Notes: generated by a model not told the origin, from the sequence alone. Shown: positions 33,286 to 44,300, counted from the first letter of the stretch. The stretch: 64,000 bases of DNA from Hypomyces perniciosus (GCA_008477525.1 SPDT01000003.1:992001-1056000), one strand, 5' to 3'. Made by a program: numbers and translations.

Positions 33286-34285
33286 ATGCCGCCAGTTCGG
33301 ACAGCGAGGAAGAACTCGTCAACGAGAAAGGCACAGCAGCCTAGGATGAAGAATTTGGCGCGTGTGACCACTAAGGATGTGTCTATGCTAAGATCGCCGC
33401 TCAATTCGGCAGAAGCTCGTCCAGCTGGAGCTCTTGCAAATTCGAACACACCTCCGGAAATCCCTCGTTTTGAGTCCATGTCAGCCTCTAGCTCGGCTCT
33501 GGCTCTGGCCCCATCTCCCCCGAAGAAGCACGTTGACGCTTTCGGGGCACTTCGGTCTGTCTCGAAGGGAGAAAAGGAGGTCCATTTCGTATCTGATAGG
33601 GAATGGGAGGAAGGGTGGCAGAATAAATTGGCTGCCCGAACGAAAAAGCTGTCATTTGGCTACGGTTTTGTCCTAACCGAGTAAGCTTCCCAGGTTTAAC
33701 CTAACGTCCATGCAGGGCAATTAGCTGATCAGTCAACCCCCAAGCCAACATATCGAGCATCTTGCCTCCCTAGGGTCAGGCGTCTGCCGCAGCCTGACAC
33801 ACTTCGAGTTTTTGCACAGCGACGTCAGCTACGATGCGCACAACGCGAACGAACTGACCGACGACACCACGGTGCGACTGGCACATATGTGCCCCAGCCT
33901 ACGTGTCGTCAAGTTGCAAGGGGTGCACGCGAGCCGGCTGACGGACGCCACACTCATCGCCTTCCTCTCCAACTGCCTCAATCTGACCTCCATTGAGGTC
34001 ACCGGCCACGAAGCCGCCGGCACCATCAAGGAAGCTTCCTTCGACGCTCTGCGGGAGCATCCAGATTGGGCTCCCAAGCTGAGGACACTGCGCATTCCAC
34101 AATGCAGGTACGTGCTGCGTAAAGACGAGGACAGGTGGATGAAAGCTATGCGTGCGCTGTCCAGGGAGCGAGAGACGCTACTGATCGAGGTGGTCAGTGT
34201 GTCGCAGGTTAAGAAATGGGGGGACTGGGAGCTGGAAACGTTGCTAGATAAGTACCGGAAAGGGAAGGTTCAGCGGCGGTGGTGA
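33286..34285 (+). CDS. LRR (RNI-like) protein, two exons
   Basis: Exon 1 33286-33680 and exon 2 33733-34285 with a 52-bp intron (GTAAGC, CTAAC, CAG) give 315 residues in one frame. The N-terminus is basic and Ser/Pro-rich; EWEEGWQNKLAARTKKLSFG is a conserved block of a fungal LRR family; after the intron, GSGVCRSLTHFEFLHSDVSY, LTDDTTVRLAHMCPSLRVVK, LTDATLIAFLSNCLNLTSIE and LRTLRIPQCR are leucine-rich repeats of the RNI/F-box-LRR kind, closing with KKWGDWELETL. From memory the family usually has about 40-60 more residues between the two exons, so a deletion or an alternative splice there is possible. Role unknown, perhaps a ubiquitin-ligase adaptor. Confidence 0.6.
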
Positions 34286-34377
34286 ATGATTCTGGATCCG
34301 CGTCCCTCTATTTTCCGAGATGACTTTGTTAAGAATCTCCCATCCCCCCTCAGCAAAAAGTCTTCGACAACTGGTAT

Positions 34378-34430
34378 TGTTGGAAAACATAGCTACGTAG
34401 TCAGCTTTATTCACATCGCGAAGGTAAGAT
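34378..34430 (+). mobile_element. Fragment of family 1 LTR
   Basis: Begins TGTTGGAAAACATAGCTACG and follows the family 1 LTR for about 53 bp, then stops just before a LINE tail that probably truncated it. Confidence 0.7.
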
Positions 34431-34452
34431 ACCTGAATTCCAATTAATTTAA

Positions 34453-34577
34453 GATGAAGGATAATACCGCATGGGCTTCAAGGGAATATGGCAAACTTGA
34501 GAAACACACATATACACGAGCTAAAGTTGCCCTTTCGGTGTATCTGCCGGGCCTTGATAAATTGTATTGTATGTATC
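34453..34577 (+). mobile_element. LINE family 1 3' tail
   Basis: GAAGGATAATACCGCATGGG, GAGAAACACACATATACACG, CTAAAGTTGCCCTTTCGG and an AAATTGTATTGTATGTAT tail. Only the last 125 bp are present. Confidence 0.8.
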
Positions 34578-35390
34578 TTATTAGATGCACATAACGTAGA
34601 GTTATGTAGTCCGTAGGTATGTGTATATGCATACACATACACACGTAAGGCACATGTAAGTTGTGTCACTCACAGGAGAATCCTACATGGAAAGCCTTAA
34701 ACTGCCATGCCGGCCAATTTCTGACTCCATCCCGCCAACAAAGCCTATGGCGCCCCGCTCTACAAAACACTTGAACATTTGCCCTGAAAAGTGAGTAAGT
34801 CGTATGGCTGGGACTGGCATTAATTGGTCCGTAGAAAGACGATAAAAAGAGCCTCCCAGCTCCACTCATAAGCAAGCACTCAGCCTCATCTTGTAAATGG
34901 TCAATGACATGAGCGAGAGAAAAGGGATGCATGTTCCCTTCTACAGACGTTGGTGGGACAATCTATCTACAATAACAGGCTCTCAGCCCGAATCCCCTTC
35001 CTTTCCTTCCCCTCTATTGGCTCATTCTCCTTCTAGTGGGCCCCGATCTCGAGAGATTTAGCCTCTCTCGTCTTAGAAGGTTTAGTCTCCCTCTCCAAGA
35101 AAAATGGGGCGTGGCACGAGGAGTGAGTGTGTACAGAGTAAGTGATCACTCTTTTCGTGGTGATCACCTCCCTATGATTTGTCAACCGTAACCGGGTTTC
35201 CCCCGGGTTCACGTGACCAGGTCCTTGACTTGGTCGGGTCGTGACACAGCGGCACGGAAAGAAAGGGGTTTTCTATTGCTCGCTCGTGGTCGCGTAAAAT
35301 AGCCATTGCGGCTTTGAATGCAGCAGTATTAATTGTCATATTAAACATAGTCGACAGTAATGATCGAATTGATACGTGTTATTGTTTTTG
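34578..35390. other. Intergenic with an LTR-like terminus
   Basis: No gene recognised. At 35231-35246 the sequence TGGTCGGGTCGTGACA is the reverse complement of a TGTCACGACCCGACC LTR start, similar to but not the same as family 2. I could not find the partner end or a TSD. Confidence 0.4.
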
Positions 35391-35909
35391 CTACATAGAA
35401 AGTTTGGTGTAGCTAGAACAAATGCAGGTAGCGGCTAAGTGTACCGGGGTTTTGTGGTGTATCAGGACCTTTGGTGACCAACGGGTAGATAGGGTGTGCT
35501 GCGATTTTATATTGGCCAACCTACAACTATACTCGCAAAAGTCCCAAACAGTCGTACTATGATGTCTCGATGTAACCGTCATTTTATTCTCTGCCACACA
35601 AAATGTCTTCATGCATTGCCAATATGGCACCAGCAATTGATATCCACCACTGGGGTACTTCCTCGGCATCATCCGCTCCCACGATGCATGTCGAGTAGCC
35701 GAAGCACTTATGTCTCCATTTCTGTCGTAGCCCATGTACTCACCCATTTGGGGGTTAAATCCAAAAAATCCATTTTTCTCAACACAAAGCCACCGGTTTC
35801 TAGTGTCTCCATTTTCCGTCATCGTTTTTAAGGAGAGCCCGCCAAATTCGGAGAGTGTAATGACCTGGTTGGTGGATGTCTCGATAATAACGTACGTATT
35901 CCCGGCCAT
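35391..35909 (-). CDS. Small beta-trefoil (fascin-like) protein, tentative
   Basis: The ATG at 35907-35909 has a good context (TCCATGG) and opens 172 codons. The pattern NTYVIIETSTNQVITLSEFG, NRWLCVEKNGFFGFNPQMGE, YMGYDRNGD, SATRHASWERMMPRKYPSGG and YQLLVPYW resembles a widespread family of small fungal proteins with a fascin-like fold, in which Trp, Cys-Val-Glu, Gly-Phe and a late Trp-Glu recur in this order. Conservation seems to end near TTVWDF; the last 45 residues may be 3' sequence read through a missed splice site. Function unknown. Confidence 0.55.
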   Translation of the reverse strand: MAGNTYVIIETSTNQVITLSEFGGLSLKTMTENGDTRNRWLCVEKNGFFGFNPQMGEYMGYDRNGDISASATRHASWERMMPRKYPSGGYQLLVPYWQCMKTFCVAENKMTVTSRHHSTTVWDFCEYSCRLANIKSQHTLSTRWSPKVLIHHKTPVHLAATCICSSYTKLSM

Positions 35910-36049
35910 GGAACAGCAGGTGCGTTGCCGTCCCAAAGGTCATCCACAATAGTCGGCTCTGTCTCTGGCGTGCATTGCGTGAAGCCTGCGGTGAAGGACG
36001 TCGACATCTTGGGCATTCTTCGGTCAGGTGCCATTAGGCGATGAGGCAA

Positions 36050-36801
36050 TTTATTAGGTGAAATAAACAGGGAATTTGCTCACAAAAGAGGAGTAGAATG
36101 TAAATGTCTGGGTCATAGCAGAGAGGCGAGACGTGACGTAGCACAAAAGCAAGCGGGTGTACCGCGCATCGCAAAAATGAGATCATACATTTCGCTGCGT
36201 ATTTGTTGCGACAAGTCTTAGTCAGTTACATTATATGTGTTAGGGGAGGAGGGTGTATGTACGGAGTACTTACTGCCTAAATCTATTTGTAAAGCATCAC
36301 GGCGGATGTCTTGCCCAGATGATGTCACATGAAAGCCTGTGCCTTGCGATCAATAGCGGGGTTGAGGCCGCGGAATATTATATAATCCGAAGCCGAAGTG
36401 CCAAAGCTAACTTGGCAATTTGTCGCTGACCTTGCGTCAAACCTCTACCTGTTTTCCCAAACTGTCGGCCCTAGGAAGAGATTTGAACACCATATATTCT
36501 ATCCCCACGATGAGTTTGCCGTCCGGTTCAACAGGCCCATATCTCCCCGCGAAGACACGACACTAGAAAAGGTGAAACACATGCAACTAAGGGAGGGCTG
36601 ATTAAGTAAATACCCGTAAGATGTTGAGCACAGCAATTTTTCGCTGACACTGTCTAGAGCTGCTGCGTTTCTCAAACAATACCGATCAGTGTCCTTCCGT
36701 CCGCGACCTTTAAATATCTCGAGGACCTTTTGCCGGAGCATTGGCCTTTGAATCTCTGCTAAGGGGGGCTCGAGGAAGATCAAAAAGTTCTCAAATACAG
36801 C
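36050..36801. other. Intergenic, no recognisable gene
   Basis: Short ORFs on both strands without recognisable domains. Contains a TACGGAGTA motif at 36260-36268. Confidence 0.45.
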
Positions 36802-37197
36802 ATGAGCGAGACTGTTACAACTATCGCTGTCAGCGACGAGGAGGCAAAGGACGACGAGAAGCTGAAGGGAATCTATTTTGACACAGTAAGTCAACAATAC
36901 TCTTTATTTGTGTAATATCTGCTTGGGCTAAGTTGTGAAAAGACGCAGCAAGAGGGCACGGTAGGTGTTTGGACAGGCCCCTATATGGTAGCGGTTCGAG
37001 GACTACTCGAGAAGACTATAGCAGTTATAATGAAACGCAGCGGCAAAGGGTACGTTACTGTGTTTAAGGTATACAGCGAAACAGATCACCGACCTATTGT
37101 TCAGTACAATGCATTAGACGGAGGAATAATGATTATTCTAGAACCGCAATACTACTGTTGGATAATGGAGAAGGCAAAGGTGAAATATATTGAATGA
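36802..37197 (+). CDS. Small hypothetical protein, two exons
   Basis: Exon 1 36802-36885 (28 codons, MSETVTTIAVSDEEAKDDEK) is followed by a 63-bp intron with GTAAGT donor, GCTAAG branch and GCAG acceptor, then exon 2 36949-37197. The 110-residue product has an acidic N-terminus and a compact beta-rich body (VWTGPYMVAVRGLL, GYVTVFKVYSETDHRPIVQY, IMIILEPQYYCWIMEKAK). No known family. The clean splice signals and frame agreement make the model credible. Confidence 0.6.
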
Positions 37198-37210
37198 CTT
37201 ATGGCATGGA

Positions 37211-38130
37211 TCATATTTGTTTATTTCCATTGATCTTTCTGATGATATTTGCGCATGTGTGGTGGGGAATAGTAATGAAGGGGAGATGGAGCTGTGCTGG
37301 CGGAAATGATATCGTTAATCTATTCCCCCGACCGTCTTTGAGGTGTGAAAGAATGACATTTACCGCTTTAATTGTGAGTGGGATGGTCACCCCTGATGTT
37401 GCATTATATTCAACGCCCTGTGCCTCCTGCATAGCCCCCCTTTCTGACCCTCGCAGATTATGATCTTCTTCACTGATCGCTTCCACTGACAGGTGAGCTC
37501 CTCTACCCACGATATATGACGTGTTTGATTCATCTTCGTCCTGCATTTCGATGGAAGGTGCAGTATTTTCGTGGACTTTTTGCATGTTTGTGTGGTACGG
37601 CTTCTCGTACTGTCGCAGCCTAGCCAGACGACCGCTTCCTTCTTGATGTTGGCGTTGTTCATCATGAATGATGGCGTGCAACTCTGTCTGGTCAGCATAA
37701 TCGACGAATGTCGTATGCCATTACGCACCTTCCACAGTATCAGGTATATGGTAATGTGCAGCAAGCAATCGAAGGGAGGGGTCATTCAGCGGTGTTTCGT
37801 TCTTATGACTCTCTAGTTTCTGCACGAGGGCTGTGCGATGAAATCTGTTCATGCTGGCCACATTATTCTGTCCGAGGGCGACAGCAGAGACAAGAACACC
37901 GCTAGGGCCACAGTGGAGGAGGACATTATGGAGAAAGACCTGGTACTTCTTGCGTTTTGAAGATGTTTACACGTCCTTTAGTATAGCGACTACTTCTGCG
38001 GCTCGCCTAATGTTGATATCTGTTAAGGACCGAAGAATTCTCAAAGTGTTCATGGCATCAACTATTTTGCGCCATGCGTCGTTGCTTTGCAGCGATTTGC
38101 GAGGTCGCAGCGTAACAGATATTGGAGAAG
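37211..38130 (-). pseudogene. Probable decayed gene of unknown function
   Basis: On the minus strand a frame (RKSLQSNDAWRKIVDAMNTL, INIRRAAEVVAILKDV) meets TAA at 37967-37969, continues open (KYQVFLHNVLLHCGPSGVLV, LLAAHYHIPDTVE), and then joins ELHAIIHDEQRQHQEGSGRL through a 45-bp intron (37684-37728, GTGCGT, CTGAC, ACAG), ending at 37211. The splice restores the frame, which argues for a genuine gene; the stop fits a CAA to TAA change. No in-frame ATG begins the upstream part. I do not recognise it. Confidence 0.35.
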
Positions 38131-38510
38131 TGAAGACTGGCTCTTGGGCGAGGGGTTAGATGCGAAGTGAAAAGGAAGGCAAGTTAGGAGGGAGACGTAG
38201 AGGTAAACAAGGGGTTAACTTAAAAGACTGTTGCTGAGGCAAGCTAACATACCCCGCAAAATACCTCACCAGTTACCTCACTACTTTTCTCGTTTATTAA
38301 CCCTGCTTATACAATGTATCGGAACTCTTTGTATGCCAAATCCAGATCGACGCACTGTTTCTGCTAGCTATCTTCACTAGGTAGTATGCATAGACGTGGC
38401 TTGCAGAACTGCATGCTGGCTTTGTGTGAACTTACAGTCTCCCAAATCTCTGCATCTGCAAGTATCTCGGAACAATGCCTGTATCGTTTCTGAGGGACGG
38501 CTTGAATGTC

Positions 38511-38518
38511 TATATAAA
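38511..38518 (+). promoter_or_regulatory. TATA box of AAA ATPase copy A
   Basis: GTCTATATAAA, about 200 bp upstream of the ATG. The same word precedes copy B (complement of 62381-62390), and GAACAATGCC lies just upstream in both, although the sequence between TATA and ATG has diverged. Confidence 0.6.
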
Positions 38519-38715
38519 GCCCCCCGGCTCCAGGGCACATCCTGCATTCATGTCTTCATCACGTCTTCGTGCACAAGAGATAACAGCTAGCATATTTGTC
38601 TCTTTAGTTGTTTCACTCCTACCTTCGTCTTTGTCCTGTCAGTGGCCTATACACAGGACATCTTACTGCCAGTCAACCTTAACTTGAGCCTAAGGACATA
38701 ATTATAAGACCAAAC

Positions 38716-40256
38716 ATGGCATCCGATAACGCCTTCGGCACCATTTACTCTCAGGTGTCCTTCTTGGACATGTTTTTCCCTGGCCTGGGTGTTGCGTTAA
38801 GCTACATTCATCCTCTAGCATCCGGCAACCTTCATGTTGGTGCTCAACTGCTCTGCGCCTGTGGCTTGATCGCCTTTCTGCTCAAGTTCGCCTACAAACA
38901 CATCATGCGGATCATGGAAGATTACCTCAGTTCGTCTAATTCTTCAACCTACTCTTCCATTCATAGCCCTGACTGTTCGCAGCGTTCACATTCCATATAT
39001 CCGGTAGAGATGAGACACACGATATGCTTCACAGCTGGATTCAATCTCAGTCTTTTGCAACACGCACCCGATCGACTCTTGTGGCGCTGGGGAAAGAATC
39101 TGAGAGATCTGCGCAGGGCCGACCAACAAAGAAGATTTTGCAATACATGCCATGGAACACGAAGAAATTCTTCTGGTACAAGGGCAAGCTTCTCTGCGTA
39201 CGCTCCGAAGAGACCAGATCATGGCGGGATGAGAAACTCTCGGTTACCTGTTTCGGGACATCTCCAAGAATATTAAAGGAGCTTCTCGACGAATGCAAGA
39301 CTTTATATGAGGAAAAAACCCTAGGAAAAACCGCAGTCTACGAGAATCGAGATGGCTGGACTCTTGCCATAACTCGGGATCGAAGACACATGGACACCAT
39401 TGTTCTACCTGAACACGTCGAAAAGGACTTCCTGAAAGATATTAAAGAGTACCTCGACCCTAAAACGCGTAGCTGGTACGCCGACCGTGGTCTACCATAT
39501 CGGAGTGGCTATTTACTACATGGCCGGCCGGGGACCGGCAAATCGAGCCTTTGCTTTGCAGTCGCCGGGTATTTTGACCTCGACATTTATGTTCTGAACC
39601 TGGCTGCTGTGGATAACGCAACTCTTGACAAGCTACTTCGAAAACTTCCCTCACGATGCATCATCTTGCTAGAGGATGTTGATGCAATCGAGACTACACG
39701 AAGCCGGGCGGATGAAGAGGTCAGTGAAAAAGATCGAGGGCCTAAACCCGGGTCTGTGACACTCTCTGGCCTTCTTAATGCGATGGATGGTGTGGCTTCC
39801 CAAGAAGGCCGCGTTCTGATCATGACGACAAACCACATTGAGCATCTTGATGAAGCTCTTATTCGGCCAGGTCGGGTAGACAAGAAGATCGAATTCGGGT
39901 TCGCCAATAGAGACATGTTAGAGAGGCTGTTCCGCTTCATCTATAGGCCCACAACGAGTGAGGTCGAAGCTGGAAGGGCTAGCCGAGATGACAATCATGT
40001 CATTGAGAAATTGGCAAGGAGTTTTGTTGACCGAGTGCCTGAAATGATGTTCAGCCCGGCGCAGATCCTGGCATTCCTGCTCGAGCACAGGAACTCACCT
40101 CGAGAAGCAGTGGATAGTGTCTTGGCCTGGGTCGAAGGCGAGGGGGAAGGATGCGTCCCGCTGAGTAATCCGACCTGGGGAACGAGTGAGGCAAGTGAAG
40201 ATGGACTGGATCGTGAATTTACCATAAATGACCTGTTTCATTGCGTCAAAGACTGA
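38716..40256 (+). CDS. BCS1-like AAA ATPase, copy A (intact)
   Basis: Exon 1 38716-38929 and exon 2 38983-40256, with a 53-bp intron (GTTCGT...CGCAG), give 495 residues. Exon 1 has a hydrophobic segment typical of the BCS1 N-terminal membrane anchor (LLCACGLIAFLLKFAY). After the splice, GRDETHDMLHSWIQSQ is the BCS1_N motif. The AAA core shows Walker A GRPGTGKSS (about 252-260), Walker B CIILLEDVDAI (about 297-307) and second-region-of-homology residues NHIEHLDEALIRPGRVD. BCS1 proper is a mitochondrial inner-membrane translocase for the Rieske protein; fungal genomes carry many paralogues of unknown role and this is one of those. Without the intron the two frames do not join. Confidence 0.88.
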
Positions 40257-41560
40257 TGCAACACGGAGGAGAGTGAGAGAATCTGGGAGGATCATATGTA
40301 TCAGTAGACGAGCGGGGGGGTAGTAGGTAGAGAGTAGAAGGGTGACTGTATTGATCTCTGACCTCCCTCTAGAGTGGTTAATTGATTGATTGGCTCCTAC
40401 TTGGAAGCGGCCGTTCTTTTATGTATCCCTTTACCCGCAGCCATGCTCGGCTAATAGGGTCTGGCAAACAACTAATACGTCCTGAAAGACGACTCACTTC
40501 GCTCTATTGTTGAAACAGGGCCAGCTGTTCCCATGGCACCCGTTTTGTATTAGTCTGCTTCCTCTATATATATCTAGGTCACGTGTTTTATTAAAGGTGT
40601 GTGGAAATGCATATCATAAATAGTGGTAGTTACCCTGCTTGCAAATAGTGAAGGGAAAAGTCCCATGGGCGATTGGGGCTATCAATTATCAGCCCGGCCG
40701 CGAGGCTATAAGGAAGAGGGCACACAGGTTCTGGTAGCTAAAGAATGCCAGACTATAGCAGGGATCCACACGAGCATCGCTGAACGTAAGGATACATAGT
40801 CAATTGAAGCTACAGTGCTGTTCGTATTCGGCTTCCTCTTTCACTTACACTGTCCTAATATTTGGAAAGACCCACATAGTGCGTATTACTATTTCCTAAC
40901 ACTGACGCACCAGCGATGGGAGTTGCAACCTCAGAATATAGGCAGCAATTTGTGAGTCACAGTACTGCAACAGTTCTTTGGGGCTCTTACTTCACGCTTT
41001 ACCCGTCATTAAATCAATAAGAATGGTTCCAAATCTATGTATATTGAACGATTAATTACGCACTGCCAAGTGTGAACGCCAATAAAGTAGCTATTTTGCG
41101 AACTCTTGGTGTCTTTTGTACCTACCAGCATGGGGCGGCACTGTCCAATTTGCTATTTACTTACCAGTACTTTAGGGTGACATTCTTTGTCGCCAGTTTG
41201 TTCCTAAAATATACTCCAGCGCAATTTTACTAGGGTTAAATTCGGCCACTTCTGGATGTTCCATTCAACTAGGTATAGATAGGTATCCTTATGTACCTGC
41301 TGGTCCATGCATTTAGTCTCTAAAAAAACAGAGTCTACATACAAAAGAGGAAACCGAATATGAGCAATACTGTATTTGAAGAGAAGAAATGAGAGGAAAA
41401 TGATTAAGCAGCCCAAAGGGAGCACGTGAGACATCATGTGACTACAAACACCAGAGCTGTGTACTATTCTTTCTGTTCCTCTATTTGCGGTGCGTAAAGT
41501 GGTGGACAGAATTGATGTCGACCGATGACACAACTCTTTATTTGTAAGAATCAGTTGCAT
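40257..41560. other. 3' flank of AAA copy A, with about 1 kb absent from copy B
   Basis: The first 100 bp and the last 150 bp align with the flank of copy B, but roughly 40360-41390 does not. No ORF of note and no clear TSD at the edges. Either an insertion in A or a deletion in B. Confidence 0.6.
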
Positions 41561-41579
41561 ACAGCACATACATAATACA

Positions 41580-42035
41580 GGTCAATTGAATCGCGTCATA
41601 CACCATACATATTGGTATGCGATACATACTATGGAGCTATGTGAAGTCGCATCGCCCGGAATTGGACGAGGAAGAATAGAACAGGAAAGGCTTAATCTGC
41701 CCGCAGGCCAATCAGGCTCGTCCTTGTCTCTGGCAGCAACTCCGATCTTTGGAACAGGCCATTGGCGTGCGGGGGTGGGGCATATGCCACCACTTGTGAG
41801 CAGAATCCCGACGCGTCTGTTGGTTCGACATCTCTTGCGCGTTCGGGATCGGACCACAGGGACATTGACCATCGGATTGGTCAGGCCTTCGGGTTAATAC
41901 CGACTTGATACAATCGACCCCGTGACAAATGCCAAATATCCTTTCGGCCGAAGATCCTCTCAGCATACGGAGTAGACTTGTCCACTTCTGGCCTTACATG
42001 GCTCGTGCTCCAAAAGTCATAAAACGGATATTGTT
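41580..42035 (-). repeat. Conserved non-AAA block of the duplication
   Basis: Aligns with 59545-60240. It contains a minus-strand frame (KRCRTNRRVGILLTSGGICP, ARQWPVPKIG) that is similar in both copies but has no known domain. In copy A the site AGATGTCGAACCAACAGACG (minus strand) is the pre-insertion form of the LTR-bearing site in B. Confidence 0.7.
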
Positions 42036-42194
42036 CATTTAGTGGCCTTGAGCCGCGGGGATTATTCTTGATAACACAAGGTAGGCACATAAGCGGAAGC
42101 CTCGACAGTCAACCAATAGGCATTGCCTGTTTCTTAACTATACATAGAGCTGCCGAGGGGGAAAACGGCAAAAATTCGAAAGAACAACCGCTTC

Positions 42195-43169
42195 ATGCCT
42201 CTATCAACTTACGCGTCACCCTCAACAAGTCGCAAATCGTCTCTAACGAGTTTGGACTTGGACCTAGACGAATGGCTAGGACTCCGCCACCACCATCACC
42301 GTCTGACGCGTCCGACGCGTCCAAAGCACCCGAAACGTCTTCCACGCCCCGACCATACCGCTCTATTGTATCATGCCTAACTACATATCCAGACTCATGG
42401 ACCTATAAAGACCTACCCCTACGACTACTAGCAACTAGTGGTCTCTGTTACTCTGCAGAACGGGTGAGGATGCTTGTGTCTGCTACGAGTGCGGTACTCA
42501 TTATGCCATACGAATACTATGTATAAGGCAACAAATTCTACAGCCTCGATACATGCACTCCTCGGTCTTCATACCGAAGACTGCCTCCTAGCAGATATGA
42601 TTCATGACCTAATCAGTTTTCCCTCTGACATGTACAATCCAAGCACCCCGGATTCTCAACTAACCCAGATAGCGAAATCGCCGCCATCAAGCGCCCCGGC
42701 AAGCGTAAAGTCGGTTCAAGAACAACATCCACCAAGGCAAGCAACCAGCACTCATCCTCCCCCCCCAAAGACCAAATCTACCCCATCATCGCCTTCTTCT
42801 CCTTGTCCAGCCTCTCCTGCCCGGCCTTCATACGCGGCCGTTGCTCCTCTTCCCCCTCCGACATCATCGTCAATGACATGGAAAAATCGTCGACCGTCAA
42901 TCTCTACACCACTAGCACATGAAAGTACAATGTCATCACCTATTGCTACTTTAACGACACCAAAGACTACTACTACACCGCAACGCCTTCACCCAAAGCA
43001 AACACCATCACCCGTCCTCTCGGTACACGATCTGGAATGCCGTTTCCATAACAAACCAGCGCCTATCTACATTCCACCAGCAAAACAAATAAAGCCCCTA
43101 GAAAACCCCTACTACCGCTATTGCACAACTTTTACACGCCATCGCAGACCTAGGATCCCGCGACTCTAG
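42195..43169 (+). pseudogene. BIR-like zinc-finger ORF, copy 2 (start lost, frameshifted)
   Basis: The ATG of copy 1 is ACG here (AAAACGGCAAAAAT). The frame through TTYPDSWTYKDLPLRLLATS and GLCYSAER shifts before the Cys-x2-Cys segment and resumes in another frame at LGLHTEDCLLADMIHDLISF, continuing through a long Pro/Ser/Thr-rich tail (PARPSYAAVAPLPPP) to DLECRFHNKPAPIYIPPAKQ and YYRYCTTFTRHRR. Its lesions differ from those of copy 1, so the ancestral ORF was open. SYAAVA-type motifs are common in ORF1 proteins of Tad LINEs. Confidence 0.5.
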
Positions 43170-43429
43170 CCATGTCTTCGATATGCGCAACTTTTAGCAC
43201 ACGAACTAAGACCAACTAAAACTTATACTATATGTATGGAAGGAAATAAAATAAAATAAAATCTCACCACCTCGTGCCTTGAGCAGCAGGTAACACTTCA
43301 GCTGCCGAAGATAGGATGCTGAATACTTGCAGAATGGCCTCCAAGTCAGCCTGCCAATAATAATACTAACCCACGAGAAAACATATAAATAAGGAACACA
43401 ATAAGGAGCGCGAAAGAGCATAATCAGAA

Positions 43430-43550
43430 GAAGGAGATTGCATGGGCTTTAGCATACATGACAAAGCTTGAGAAACACATATATACACTAGCTAAAGTTG
43501 CCCTTTCGGCTAGAGCCGCCGCGCGTTAATAAATAAATTGTAAATTGTAT
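43430..43550 (+). mobile_element. LINE family 1 3' tail of composite copy 2
   Basis: GAGATTGCATGGGCTTTAGC, GAGAAACACATATATACACT, AGCTAAAGTTGCCCTTTCGG and the AATAAATTGTAAATTGT end. Confidence 0.85.
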
Positions 43551-43559
43551 ATGAAGTGC

Positions 43560-44300
43560 GAATCACTCTGTGCCTTCTCCGAGCTAATCTGTGTTCCAGT
43601 AAACGTCGATATATGCGATGCGACGAGGCTTTTCCTCAATGGTCAGTACGTGGTTTTGTAAATGTAAGCGGAAGTGGACTGATAACCTATGTTGCTAACC
43701 TTCAGCGACAAATTCACCACACACAACGTCCGCTGTCCGTATAAGGATAGTAAGCTCTCGGATGCAGATAGAACAACTTCAGATGAACCCGACCTCCTGT
43801 GGACGCCCGAGATCAGGGCAGCCGTTAGTAGATGGCAGAGGACTGGTGTCTTCCCCTTCCCGTCTTTGGAGGCTCATATACCTCCTATGTCGCGTTTATA
43901 TTCAGTCGAGGAGTTACGACTCATCTACCACATCGCAAGTCTGTATCACAGGCTTGTCAACACTTGCCACTTCGCCCTATGGGTTAGTAACATTCCCACG
44001 TAAGTTCTATTTCTGCCAGGCTCCTTATTTGATGATACTGCCAACGCCGTGAACTAGGCCGCTTACCATCGGTACTACGACGCCATACGTCATGCATGCA
44101 TTGCTCGCCCTCTCCGCCACGCACATCGGCCTCTACAACAACTGTCCCCGGGTCGGTGGAATGGCCCTCAAGCACAGCACTGCCGCTATAAGTGGCTTAT
44201 ATGAGGCCATCGGCTCTTTCTCGCGTGACACTTCCGATGCCGTCCTGGCGGCAGCTCTTGTACTCTCCTGGCAGCCGACAGATAGGTGGGCTCTAGATAC
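43560..44300 (+). pseudogene. Zn2Cys6 transcription factor relic
   Basis: SKRRYMRCDEAFPQWSVRG is a degraded zinc-cluster motif (Cys-Arg-Arg-Arg-x-x-Arg-Cys-Asp-Glu) in which most cysteines are lost. It is followed in other frames by LLWTPEIRAAVSRWQRTGVF, PFPSLEAHI, YSVEELRLIYHIASLYHRLV and, after a probable intron near 44000-44090, VMHALLALSATHIGLYNNCP, SGLYEAIGSFSRDTSDAVLA and ALVLSWQPTDRW, the conserved middle region of a common fungal C6 family. Homology stops near 44300. Truncated, frameshifted and without a working DNA-binding domain. Confidence 0.75.

Larger units (their letters stand above)
38480..42035 (+). repeat. Segmental duplication, copy A (inverted relative to B)
   Basis: Matches 59545-62440 in inverted orientation: promoter patch, the whole AAA gene, the 3' flank through GAACACGGAGGAGAGTGAG-like sequence, and, after about 1 kb found only in A (roughly 40360-41390), the block 41400-42035. 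Copy A has an unoccupied site where copy B carries a solo LTR. Confidence 0.85.
42150..43550 (+). mobile_element. Composite unit, copy 2: BIR-like ORF joined to a LINE 3' tail
   Basis: Second copy of the unit at 12868-14208, with the same order and the same junction between the ORF and the 3' UTR. It ends in AATAAATTGTAAATTGT. It lies 115 bp beyond the edge of segmental copy A and has no counterpart beside copy B. Confidence 0.65.

Noticed and set aside
35231..35246. A third solo LTR near 34.6-35.25 kb
   Set aside because: Only one convincing terminus (GGTCGGGTCGTGACA) was seen; no matching left end or target duplication.
39587..40225. Ser/Arg-rich antisense ORFs inside the AAA genes (also at 60614-61268)
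   Set aside because: They are mirror frames of the AAA coding sequence and occur in both copies only because the sense strand is conserved.
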